64,000 nucleotides of DNA from Lindgomyces ingoldianus (lineage: Eukaryota; Ascomycota; Dothideomycetes; Pleosporales; Lindgomycetaceae). Positions 1 to 10,810 of this stretch are shown piece after piece. Position 1 is the stretch's first letter; every line of letters starts with the position of its first letter. The translations under genes were made by a program, and so were the position numbers. Where the stretch lies: assembly GCF_010093535.1 (NCBI RefSeq), contig NW_022985163.1, forward strand, positions 1,450,274 to 1,514,273, in the 5' to 3' direction. A model generated the notes under the pieces. It was not told the origin of the DNA. It ran no database searches and saw only the letters and a program-made list of their open reading frames with translations.

Positions 1-664
1 ATTATTTAGAGCTTAAAGTAACGTTTAAGCGTAAGTACAACTATAAAAGAGCTCTTTATAAGAGTTCTAGGGTAATTTAGGGCAGGTTTAGCCTTATAAA
101 GAATATTAAAGCTAAGTATAGCATCTAGGATAATAACACGTACAACTTTAGTAAAACAGAGTTTATAATTAGCTAGATATCTTTTAACTATACTTGCGCT
201 TAAAACTTTACTTTAAGCTCTAAATAACGCTTTACAAACGTACTAGGCTAGTTTATGTAAACATAGCCTAGATTACGCTTAGCGCGCAAAGAATTAGCTA
301 TATTAGCCATAAATGCTATCTAAGGGGAAATTCCTTACGCATATAGCTTAAGTATAGTCTTAATAATTACCTGCTTTTTTTTATTACCTAGCCTTTATAA
401 TTTAGCTATAGAATTAGCTTATAAAGGTTGTCTAGCGCTGTAGTTATTTATTATTTTTTATAGAACTTTACACATAGCTACAGCACATTTCTTTAAGAGT
501 TTTATGTTTTATTTAAAAGCTTAGAGCATAAGCTATATCTAACATTCTTTTAGCGCGTCTAAGTAGTGTTGTGGGGAATGCATTAGTGTAGGAAGGGTGG
601 TTTAGTGGGGTCTTAGCAAAAGTAAGCAACTTAGGTGTGTGAGCAACTCGCCTATGAAGTACGT
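1..664. repeat. Partial copy of the pogo-related palindromic element
   Basis: Aligns collinearly with 46579-47242 (constant offset 46578), differing mostly by C/T and G/A. It is therefore the centre plus right arm of the inverted element annotated at 46138-47246; the left arm lies before the window. The first ~200 bases carry, on the plus strand, the relic block LELKVTFKRKYNYKR followed by NFSKTEF, the region around the first catalytic position of fungal pogo/Fot1 DDE transposases. Homology ends near 664. Confidence 0.8.
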
Positions 665-752
665 TAGGTCTTTCCTTTATAGCTAACTTACTTATATAAC
701 TAGAATTTCTTAAGACCTTTACAGAATTCCTAACTATACAGGCTAGTAACAT
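513..752 (-). pseudogene. Relic ORF sharing its C-terminus with the 45695-46294 ORF
   Basis: A 79-codon open stretch on the minus strand. Its last ~40 residues (containing PKLLTFAKT, TNAFPTTLLRRAKRML and ending LSF) match the C-terminus of the plus-strand ORF ending at 46294; the N-terminal half differs. I do not recognise the family. It sits in the arm of an inverted repeat, just 5' of a pogo-like transposase relic, so it may be element coding DNA or element leader sequence. Its survival without stops contrasts with its surroundings. It is short and probably not a functional gene. Confidence 0.4.
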
Positions 753-1450
753 GTTCTGCTTTATTAAACTTATGCATAAACTTCTTGCTTACAATTAGAG
801 CTTTAGAAAGGTGCGTAAACTATATCCTACACTTCTTCTTTATAGCTAGCGTGTGGGCTGTAGAAACAGCATTTTTAATCTAAGAAGTTTTTAGTTAGCA
901 GGTTAATTTAACATGTAATTAAGGCGCCTTACTTACTGCCTATTAAGCTTACTACTAACTAACTGTTTTAACTTCTTATTATGTATATATACAGCTCTAT
1001 AAAAGGTGCGTAATTAGAAAAGAAAATAGCCTTAAATTTACTTTTTTATGTTACTGCTTAACTTATTATATCTTAGCATAAGATAGACTTAGCTAAGAAT
1101 TGCTTTATTAAATTTAAACATATAGTTTATTATTAAGAACAGGATCCTATTTAGATATTCTAGCTTACAGAGAAATACAGTTATAAGGCTGTTACAAGAC
1201 AGGTTATAAGATAAATACTACTTAAAATAAACATCTACTTTATCTAGAAAAAGAATTACTTTCTAATAACTAGTAATCTAAAAGATGTCTAAGAGTTCTC
1301 TTTTAAGTAATCTTACTTTAGTGCTTAATTTACTAGCAGAGATCTACAGAGTTAAAAGGCATTAAGTAAAAAAAGGCAGAAGTTACGCACTAAATAAAGT
1401 AGCTATTTAAAATGTTTAGTAACAGCTTTAGCTATAAGTGTCTTTTCTAG
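753..1450. other. RIP-mutated intergenic DNA, no feature recognised
   Basis: AT-rich, stop-dense in all frames, with CA and TG mostly in GCA/ACA contexts. The minus-strand AAA relic may extend into its right part, but no motif could be confirmed there. Confidence 0.5.
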
Positions 1451-3193
1451 TCCTAAAGAGCTGCTAGTGTATGTAAGTAAACAAAGAAATAAGAATTCTA
1501 GGAACTATACTATAAAAGTACAACTAGGCTGTGACCTTTTTTAGTAATAAAGTTATTAAATTTAAACCTGTTTACTAGATTAGTATAGGCTTTAGTAAGA
1601 GCTATAATAACCTCCTTCTGCTCCTCTAGGATAGTTAGGCAATTAAAAGGTGCAGAGGACTATTAGATCTTGTTAATGCTAGCAACTAAAAATTCTGCTA
1701 TATCTACAAATTAGTAAAACAGCTACTAGTAGGAAAAATATGCTTTACTTTATATCTTTTTATTAAGGCTAAACCTAGGTATAGTAGGGCTACAAATAAG
1801 TAAATTATCTTTATTTAAGTTAGTAGGTTCTAAGCTAGCGCTCCTAACCCGCTTAGGCAGCAGCTAGGTAGGGCAGAGAAGGTTAAGCAGTAGAATTAAA
1901 CCTGTGTTGTCTTTATTAACCTTTAGCTTAGCGTAATTAGGATTTATTATCTTAAAGAAAGCAGTATCTACTATAATTTAGCTATTAATAGAAAATCTAA
2001 TTTTCTTTTTTTTATACATAAAAAAAGCCTGCCTATTATAGTAATAATAGTAAGTCTTAATTAAGTAAACAAACTTTTTTTTACACTTAAGCAGGTTAGC
2101 CTTAACCTTACTAGCATTTACATAGTATTAAAAAAAGAATGTAGGGAGGTTGTTAATTTACTTTACTTTATAAAACTTAGAAATCTTAACTTTTATAAAT
2201 GCTTTGCTAAAATTAGTACTGTTAAAATTAAGATAGTAGCACTTAATTTTCTAGTGTTTTAAACTAGACTTTGTCTGCCCTTACTCCCTAAAATTATACT
2301 TAACATATTAAGGGCAGCCTGTACTAGAGTAAGCTGTATACATAAGGGCATTTAGTTTAAACAAGGCCTATAGCAGGTTGTAAGTAATCTAGCTGCTCTG
2401 TAGAAGTGCGCCTAGGTGTTAGGCTGTAGCCTTAGAGGTATTCTTAATATAGTTAACAAAAAATTAAAGGTGCTTCTTACTTATATAGTCTATAGAATAG
2501 ACATTATTTTAAAATTAAACTAATTCTAACTCTAAAAGAAAGTAGCATACTAAATGTTACTTAATCTTAACTTAGTAAGCTATAGATTCTAACATAGAGA
2601 GGGCTAACTTATAAAAAGCTCTGCTTTATCTAGGCTAACTATATTAACACTTTATAAGACATTTCTTAAGACTTTTTACAAAGACTTAGATTTAATGTTA
2701 GTATAATATATTATCTCTTTTATGTTCTAATTTAGCGTACCTTTGTTAGCAGAGCACACATTGTTAATAGTAATTACACTAACCTATCTGCGCGTAAATA
2801 ATAAACATGTAGTAGTCTAAATTCCTAAGCTTGTTACTTAAAGATTTAATAATAGTGTACTAGTACGCCTTCTAGTCCTAGCTAGGATATGTTAGCTAGT
2901 TAACCTGTGTATACTATAGAGTGTACATATACTTTATTAACTTTCTTAAACCTAGGTAAGCAAGAAAGCTTTACAGCCTTAGATTTAAAGTAGGGCTTAT
3001 TAGCCTTTAAAGTTTTTATAGTTACTTAGACAGCTTTAACTACATCCTTTAGCAGCTTAGCTAGAGATATAGTAGTAATTAAATCTAAATAAAGCAGACC
3101 CTAGCTTAGTAGTAGATTAGAGCTGCCTAGAGGGGTATCTGCAGAGCAAGAGGTAGAGCTATTAGGCCTTATAACTTTAAGTGTAGTAGACAT
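1450..3193 (-). pseudogene. Fungal AAA+ ATPase relic (DUF7025-like middle domain)
   Basis: A minus-strand frame starts at ATG 3193 (MSTTLKVIRPNSS) with a Pro/Ser-rich N-terminus. After a probable frameshift or lost intron near 2780 it continues through CNYY*QCVLC, a helical part, then a block resembling the domain that precedes the ATPase in fungal DUF7025 AAA+ proteins: a LKHWKIKCYYL-like stretch (~2240), YYNRQAFFMYK (~2040) and IVDTAFFKIINPNYA (~1960). Further on, SSAPFNCLTILEEQKEVI (~1650) matches the linker just before the AAA core. The expected P-loop region (~1500) is too damaged to read. Many in-frame TAG/TAA replace Q, W or R codons. Family assignment is from memory of conserved blocks and fairly firm; the downstream limit is uncertain. 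Confidence 0.6.
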
Positions 3194-3917
3194 TTGCAAA
3201 GCTTTAGTAAGGTGTTAGTTTTAGTAGAGAAAGGAAAGCATAATAAGTTAATATGCTACATTTTAAAGAGATTTACCTATTTTTATACTTCTTTATAAAA
3301 TTATACAGCAGATATTTGTTGTACACTTTTATCTTTATAAGCTTTCCTTTATTAATCTAGGAAGAGGCTAAGTTATGCATACTAATACTATTCTAATACT
3401 TAAAAGCTTAATCTAGCTAAGTTGTAAAGTATATGCTAGCATTTATCTTATGCTAAAAAGGGTGCCTGCTAATAAAATAAAGCCTATAGATAATTAAGTT
3501 CCTTTTATATTAGCTATTACATTATTATAAAGCTTGTATACTAAATGTTAGTGCTTTTGCTAGTAAATCTAAAAGGCTTTAGTTAACATTTAAAGGCTTA
3601 ATATATAACAGCAGCATTCCCTTAATTAGAGAGATACTTATAGGTATAAAGAGTTTTATAGACTGCATGTAGCGTCTATCTAGGCTTAGAAGTTTACTAA
3701 CTGTATTAGCGCATATTGCAAAAATGTCCCTCTGTAAACCTCGCTACAGCTAGCAATAGTCACTGTGTGGGGTGCAGATGTGTTTTGTCTAGAGTGTGTT
3801 GCTGTACATAGGCTGCGATTTAGGTACAGACTTAGGTAAGTGCGCTTATTAAACCCTAGTTAGCTAGTGTAGACGCGCTTTATGCTAAAATTATTTTACT
3901 AATACATACCTTAGTTC
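3194..3917. other. RIP-mutated DNA, no gene recognised
   Basis: AT-rich and stop-dense. A slightly GC-richer patch near 3720-3860 keeps TCG, CAG and GTGTG words and may be less mutated. No coding motif seen. Confidence 0.45.
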
Positions 3918-4236
3918 CTACACTACACTACACTTTTTACTACACTTTTTACTACACTTTTTACTACTCTTTACTACACTTTTTACTACACTCTGCACTA
4001 CACTCTTTACTACACTCTTTACTACACTCTTTACTACACTCTTTACTACACTCTTTACTACACTTTTTACTACACTCTTTACTACACTCTTTACTACACT
4101 TTTTACTACACTCTTTACTACACTTTTTACCACACTTTTTACTACACTCTGCACCACACTTTTCACTACACTCTGCACTACACTCTGTACTACACTTTTC
4201 ACTACACTCTGCACTACACTCTGCACTACACTGCAC
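3918..4236. repeat. 12-bp minisatellite, unit close to ACTACACTCTTT
   Basis: About 26 head-to-tail units of a 12-bp motif (ACTACACTCTTT, ACTACACTTTTT and, toward the right, ACTACACTCTGC variants). Because 12 is a multiple of three, all minus-strand frames stay open and give low-complexity peptides such as repeated KSVV or ECSK; these are not considered genes. Variants cluster by position (TTTTT left, CTCTTT middle, CTCTGC right), as expected from local unit duplication. Confidence 0.9.
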
Positions 4237-4256
4237 TTTTTACTATGTAACTGCAC

Positions 4257-7050
4257 TATAGTCTTTACTACGCTTAGTAAATTTTACTTCTAATTATAAC
4301 TTAGTTTACTTTAATGCCTACACTATTAAAAAAATAAACGCGCCCTTATAGGCTACTTAGTAATTAGGATAGGTAGAATAAGCTTCTCTACACTATAAAA
4401 AAGTTAGGGGCTCTTAACTATTTAGACTGTGTCTAAACTAGCTGTGTTAAAGATGTAGTAGTTTTGCTAAGCAGAGTAGAATTGTCTCTAAAATGCAAAA
4501 AGTATAAACTGTTCTTCTATAAGGTCTATAGCAGAGGTGGTTCTATGTTTATCTTTATAGGCGCTAATGCCTAGTCTTAAGGTAAAATAGTTAACACACT
4601 TTAACATGTTCTTAAAAACCTTCTAGGCAGAATTAAAAAGAATAAAAATAAATAGGTAATTACTAATAGTATTATGTAAAAGCTTACTTTACAGCTTAAT
4701 ATACCTCTATCTATAAATAGTATAGCCTTAGACTTTTTATTAAAAGTAATTTATTTTAACTAAGATATTAACACTTCTTCCTAGATAAATAGGTAAAGAG
4801 GTAGTTAGTCCTAACAAGTATAGTTCCTAATAGAAACTATACCCCCTTTTTAGTAATGCAGCGTAATAATATAGTTAAGGTCCTTAACTTAATTATAACA
4901 AACATGCTAAGTAGTAACTTATAAGCATTAGAGAATAAAAGCAATTTTACTAATTACATAACTATGCTCCTACTTAAGGAACATGTAGACTGTTACATAA
5001 TAGTAAAAGTTAGATATAGACAGAGAATTATAATCTTAAATTAGCTTAGACTAGAAGAGCTTAACACACTATAGTTATAACATAGCTTTTACTCTAGTAT
5101 AACTATTTCTTTCTGCACATAATAAGACTATCTCTTAGTTACTGCTATACTACTTCTATATTTTATAGGCCCTACTCTCTTCTTTTTGTTGTTATATATT
5201 TTATAGGATAGACTTTTAAAACTAAGTGTTTTACTTTTTACTATAGTAAAAAAGTTAGTAGATTTTACCTTCTTAGTCTTCTTTTTTTTAATTACCTTTA
5301 GTATAGCTTTCTAATCTTTTAAGCAAGAAGTGTAACAACAGACTTTATAAAGCCTTCTTAAAGGGCAGGCAGTTAGGAGAGTTGCTAGGAGATGTGCTAG
5401 GAGACTATTAGGAAATGCGTAGGCACGGGCAAGCAGAAGCGCGACTTCTATAGAGATAAGAACCTAGGCAGATATTAATAGCGCTAAACTATCTTTACCT
5501 AGACTAGATAAAGACTTGCTAATTTGCGTGGCGATCTAGAACAGGTGAGGAGCCAGGCGCATGATAGAACGCTGGTGTACGACAACTATAGCGCAGCTGG
5601 CGTTACCTTCGCGCACAGTGGAATGAAGGATATTAGCTATATAGTTAAACTAGACAACTAAGTTATAATTAGGCTATATTCTGCAGAAGTTGTTAGCGTA
5701 TGCAACTAAAGTAAATAAAAGTTAGGTTGTTACTTTAATAGCCTAAGGTGCGCAAGCTGTGACTAAGAAGAGAAGTGTAAAAATAAAAGAGTAAAATATA
5801 TGTCTAAAAGCGCTATTAAAAGAAGTTAAAAAAATATATAAAAAACATAAAATGTATTACTAAGTTAGTAGATAAAATGTGTTAGTGCCTAATAAAAGAA
5901 GAACTACTAGCAGCTTATTTATTAAGTAGGGCATTATAACTAGGCCTAGCTGCCTAGACTTTTATAAGAGTAGTGTTATTATATACAAAAAAAGCTTTTC
6001 TGCTTTTGTATTTATGCTAGAGATGTGCACATAACTAGCCTTTCTACTTTTTAATGTGCGCGTGGCTATAGTAACCTTAACAGTCCTGTTGTGCTATAAA
6101 TGCATAATGCAAGACGCATAACTAATTAGTAGCCTAAACCTACAACTAGATCTATTACCTAGTAAATCTACCTAACCTCCCCTCTTGCGTAGAGAAATTC
6201 TTTTATCTAGACAGTACTTTTACTTTAGAGCTTTGTAAAGTCTATAAACTTCTACTAAAATTTTTTAAGTTATATTAAAAAGATTTTTTAATAGCTTTTA
6301 AAAGTTCTTTTTACCTTTTATATTAAATTTATTACCTACATAACACTGTGTTACAGGCTTTAGAGTGCAGCCTGCTTAGACTTAGCAACTACAGCTTTAG
6401 CCCCTGCGCATTCTCTACTCTTAACTTCTTAGAGCTATCTTTCTTCTTTGCAAGGATGTCTTTTTATAACTTAGACAACACTTTCCTATAATCTTTTAGC
6501 CTTATTTCTGTCTAACTAAAATCAACCTCTTTACCCTCCTTACTACTATTTGTAACGCAGTAAGATAACATAAGCCCTTTTTCTTTTTAAAGACATAAAG
6601 GACCTAGTTAACAATAGACCTATTTAAGTTAAAAAGACTTTGTCTTTATCTAGGTTATAAACCTAAACTAACTTAATATTATATAAAAAGTTAGTAAAGA
6701 AGCATTAAATTTAGATTTTAGTTCTAAGGCTACTAAAAAAGACATAAAAGAATAATCTAAGACTAGCGCTAATTAAGTAATAGCTACTAGAAGCTATAGG
6801 TATAATAACCTAAGCTAAAAATATTTCTAAAATAGCTAATTTTTATATAGTATTAGTAATACTAACTTTTACAGTCCCTAACTAACACTACTTTTATGCC
6901 TGTCTATTTTATTAACAACTATCTGTCCACCTCTACTAATCTAGCTACCACAGGACCTGCAGTTAGACAGCGCAGCGAAAGCTAGATATCTAAACTAGGG
7001 TTCTCCTTCTAGCAGTTTACAGATAATAAGTAATAAAGGAGCAGTCTTAT
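4257..7050. other. RIP-mutated repeat DNA with one un-mutated island
   Basis: No recognisable gene. Stop-dense throughout. A GC-richer island at about 5390-5635 (clearest 5525-5630, with GGAGCCAGGCGCATGATAG and CGCACAGTGGAATGAAGG) keeps CpG, TGA and CCA words absent nearby. I could not delimit the island as an LTR or assign a product. Confidence 0.5.
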
Positions 7051-7055
7051 AAAAG

Positions 7056-7290
7056 TAAGGCCCCCCCTCTTAAAGAAGTACTTCTAGGATTAAGAGTTAG
7101 ATTATAGGTTAAGTTTATATAGTAAAGTGCTAGTTTTAATAAACTACTGCACTTTTTAAGGATCTATGTCTCTAGTATAGCAGTATCTAAGCGTTGTAGC
7201 GTTACTATTATGTTAGTAGCTTATCCTTAGCTGTGTAACAATAATTTATGTAATGTTGCTATACTAAGCAGTACCTTCTAATTAAAGAAA
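7056..7290 (+). repeat. Repeat fragment with two inverted partners
   Basis: The part at 7056-7170 (with GGATTAAGAGTTAGATTAT and AGTGCTAGTTTTAATAAACT) recurs inverted at 8940-9056. The part at 7150-7290 (AGTATAGCAGTATCTAAG, then CTTATCCTTAGC) recurs inverted at 9722-9850. The partners are not in the order expected of one simple inverted repeat, so these are rearranged pieces of a common repeat family. Confidence 0.6.
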
Positions 7291-8939
7291 TAACAACCCT
7301 AGCTAGTGTCTACTGCTATATAATGTAACTACACTGTAATTTAATCTTTATAAGCTAAGCTAATCTTATAGCTAATAAGCTTATAGCTATGCAACTAGCG
7401 CACATGTATTACTTGTATTAGCAATTAAACCTTACAGCAAAGTCCTACAACGTTCTAGCACAGCAACAACCGCTACTGTCCCCACTAGCTTACAGCTTAT
7501 TTACACAAGCGACAAGCTGCCGCCAGCACACAATAGACTACAGCTGCTGTTTTTAAGGGCCCTGCTGTCCTTTTTTTACGTAAGCCTACTACTAATACCT
7601 TATCTAGTTAGGTAGCGCTTTTATAAGTTTATTACAGCTTTCTAACTTCCTATAAAGCCTTAGACTTTCTTTACTCCTTAGGGTACTTTACCTTATATAA
7701 AGAGAACGCTGTTGTTAACTATTACACATAAATGCTCTTAGACAACCTGTGCAAATAAAGTATATAGCCTTAATAGCGTTTAGTGCTACCTGCTAGCAGG
7801 TTTTAGGATCTGTTCTAGAGTAATAGAGAGGTAAACATGCTATGTTTTATTAGTTACTAACATAGCGTTACTACTAGACAACTTACATAGTTAAGACTAA
7901 GAACACTAGATGTAAAGATACTATAGCCTAGGTAACTACTTTATAATTCTGTTTAAAAGCTAAAGGCTAAAAAGCTTCTAGTTTTTAGATAACTTTAGCT
8001 ATTATCTAAAATCTACTATTCTAGCAATGTAGCATTAACTCGCCTAATAGAAGACAAGACACATTAGGGAACTAGTTCGCTGTATATAGTTGTTTAACAT
8101 AGCAATTAGGGTAGCCTTTAAACTTATAGTATAGAGGTTAGCTAGTAATAATTTTGTATATTACGCAGCTATATGCAAAGATATCTGTCTGTATGCTTAC
8201 AGTTAGTAATAGTTAATAACAAAACTATTAGTAGCAAGAATCTACTAGTTTACTGTTAATGCTGCAGCCTTTAAAATTAATTATCTTTAAATAGTTATTT
8301 ACTATAATTATGTTATTAACTTTAACATTAGTGTAGATAATTCCCTTCTAATAAATGTATTATAATCCCCCTGCAGCTTGTCTTATCTAGCAGGTTTTTA
8401 TGTGTAACAGAATTCAGTCTGCATTCTGGCCTTAGTATATTGTGCAAATAGGCTCTTCTTGTTTAAGAATTATAGTATTAGCACCTTAACAACCTAAGTA
8501 CCTTGTAATGTTTAGGTAGCTGCTAAGACAGTTATATGCTTAAAATTTAACATTATAGTAGTTGTCTTTAAAGTATTCTTTTAGAACTCTTTTACTGTTA
8601 ATGCTATAAATAATTACTAACTTTTTAGCAGTAATATACTCTACTTTTTTTAAGTTAGGTGCAGACTAGGTTATTACTTATGTTGCATAAAGAAATAAAG
8701 CTTAATGTTTAGGTTGCACCCCTTTAAAGGTCACATGTTAGGCCTAGCGCTAAGAGATTATGTTATTTTAATCTACATATAAAAAAGGCTTTCTTTTTAG
8801 CCTGTAAGGTTAAACTAATATTAAGTATAATAACTAAACACCTAAACACCTTTACACTTAGCACATTTACAGCATGTGCAGCTACAGAAAATCCTTAATA
8901 ACGCAGACAAACTGCTAAAAGCATATACAGCATAAGATA
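7291..8939. other. RIP-mutated DNA, no gene recognised
   Basis: Stop-dense, AT-rich. A patch near 7440-7570 is a little richer in GC (CAGCAACAACCGCTACTG) and may be less mutated. Nothing assignable. Confidence 0.4.
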
Positions 8940-9056
8940 GAGACATAAATTCTTTAAAAGTGCAGTAGTTTACTAAAACTAGCACTTTAATGTACAAACC
9001 TAACACATAATCTAACTCTTAATCCTAGAGGTACTTTTTTAAAAGGTAGGCCTTAC
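8940..9056 (-). repeat. Inverted partner of 7056-7170
   Basis: The reverse complement aligns with 7056-7170 over about 115 bases, with differences mostly C/T or G/A. Confidence 0.6.
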
Positions 9057-9721
9057 CTAGCATGTAAAGATTTAGCTGTTAATGTAAAAATTTTTAAAAT
9101 AAAATAAGTAAGTTATTTTTTATGCTTGTACTAATAAACTTACTTATACATATAATAAAGAGAGTGTTTTAACTAGTAGTTTATTCTAGCTACAGAAACC
9201 CTAGATACTATTATGTTATTAGTTCTATATATAAGATATTCTACAGAGTACATTCTTAATAGTCCTTAGCCTAGGAAAGAGAGACTTAAATTAATTAAAC
9301 ATTAAAAAGAGAATCCTGCTATATAACATGCTTATTTATAAATAGGGAACATTGTTACTACTTTACTACTAATAAGACTATATTAAATACTTTTAATATT
9401 ATAAGTCTTGCTATGTACTCTGTAATCTAAGTTTAGCAGTAAAGAGGCTTTACAGCTGTGCCTATAAATTTGCTATTATACTCTTTTACTTAAGTATACT
9501 TGTGTTGTTCTAGAGTGGGAAGACTTTAGAGCAGCACCTGTAAAAAGATCTAGTGCATGCTCTATCCTTAGTTTGCACGCTTAATCTCTCCATTACAAGG
9601 CTATTATATACATAGGTATGCTAGATGCAGCTTATGTAACTGCGCTAGTTACTTGCTTATTGCTTAGCTTATAGTTTTATGCTTACTTAAAACATTATCC
9701 TTTTAATTTATAAGTACTAAT
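9057..9721. other. RIP-mutated DNA, no gene recognised
   Basis: Lies between the two inverted partners of 7056-7290. Stop-dense, no motif recognised. Confidence 0.4.
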
Positions 9722-9850
9722 TAGTGTAGTAACATAGCATAAATTATTATTATGCAACAGCTACAAGGCTAAGGATAACTTATAAACACAATAGTAAGGC
9801 TACGTAGCTTAGATACTGCTATACTATAACTATTAGCAGTAGTAATAGCT
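9722..9850 (-). repeat. Inverted partner of 7150-7290
   Basis: The reverse complement contains AGTATAGCAGTATCTAAG followed by TTACTATT and TTATCCTTAGC, as at 7155-7240. Confidence 0.55.
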
Positions 9851-10000
9851 TAATAGCGGAGTTATAGTGGGGTGTCTTGCAGTGCTACTAAAAGGAGGCT
9901 CTCTGTAAACTAGGCAACAACGCTGTAACACTAGTGTAATTTTTAGTTAGAAGACATTTAGAAGTTTTAGAGGTAGCTAAACTATAGAACTTACATAAAA

Positions 10001-10110
10001 TTAAGTAAATAAAGATGTGTATGCAAAGTTAAAGTTACTCTAAATATAAAGTACCTATAGTTTAGCTTACTATAAAGGGTAGCTTACAACATAAAAATTA
10101 ATGTTACCTT
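10001..10110. repeat. Dispersed repeat, direct copy at 48460-48570
   Basis: Shares AAGTTAAAGTTA, CTCTAAATATAA, TACCTATA and GGGTAGCT in the same order with 48460-48570. Differences are mostly C/T and G/A plus small gaps. No coding content seen. Confidence 0.6.
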
Positions 10111-10248
10111 AGTAGAGCATACCTAAGAAGTTAGTGTTAGCATTAATTTTTTTATACCTACTTATATGTACTTACTATGCCTCTTAATTGCAATGTTCTT
10201 TATACTGCAGGCTTATCTTTAGTAGGTTGTCCTGTTTTTAAGCCCCTG

Positions 10249-10810
10249 CTATATTCTAGTATCAGACATTAGAAGTTTCTATTAGTAGGAGTATAAAAAC
10301 AGAATTAGGAAAGTAAGGGCCTAAAAAAGAAAACTATCTATAATTAAAAACCTAGAAACAGTTACTAACGCTATTATTATTAAAGTAATAAAACTATGCT
10401 TTTAATTAATAATGCAAATAAGCAAGAGGCCTTACATATATAGTTCTAAAAACTAACCCCTCTATTATATACATGCTTTACTCCTGTACACATTAATAAT
10501 GTCACAGCTACTATAATATTTAACATTAAGTATTAGCAAGTTAGGTTGCTAATGTGTGCCTAAAAATAGACCCTATAAGAGACCTAATAATTATGTAAAC
10601 AAATGCTTACATGCTAAGAGTAGGATTATAATAATCTACTTAGTAATTTAGATTATAGAGCTAGCATCTTTTACTGTCTATTATACCCTTAAAGCTCTAA
10701 TACACCTTGCAGGTTCTGTTATAGTAAGATAATAAGTTACTATTTTAAGTAACTACTAAATTTTGTTCTCTAGGGCATTAATAATACATATTAAGACATA
10801 GGTGTTATAT
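10249..10810 (+). repeat. Dispersed repeat also at 24235-24730 (inverted) and 33290-33410
   Basis: Begins AGACATTAGAAGTTT and runs through AGGAAAGTAAGGGCC, ATAATCTACTTAGTAATTT and TTCTCTAGGGCATTAATAAT. The reverse complement of 24235-24730 matches along most of the length; this copy also carries extra sequence (~10420-10560). Only the first ~100 bases recur at 33290-33410. No protein could be assigned. Confidence 0.65.

Noticed and set aside
3918..4256. Two overlapping minus-strand open frames (112 and 90 codons) with KSVV and ECSK repeats
   Set aside because: They arise because a 12-bp repeat keeps all frames open; there is no non-repetitive coding sequence on either side.
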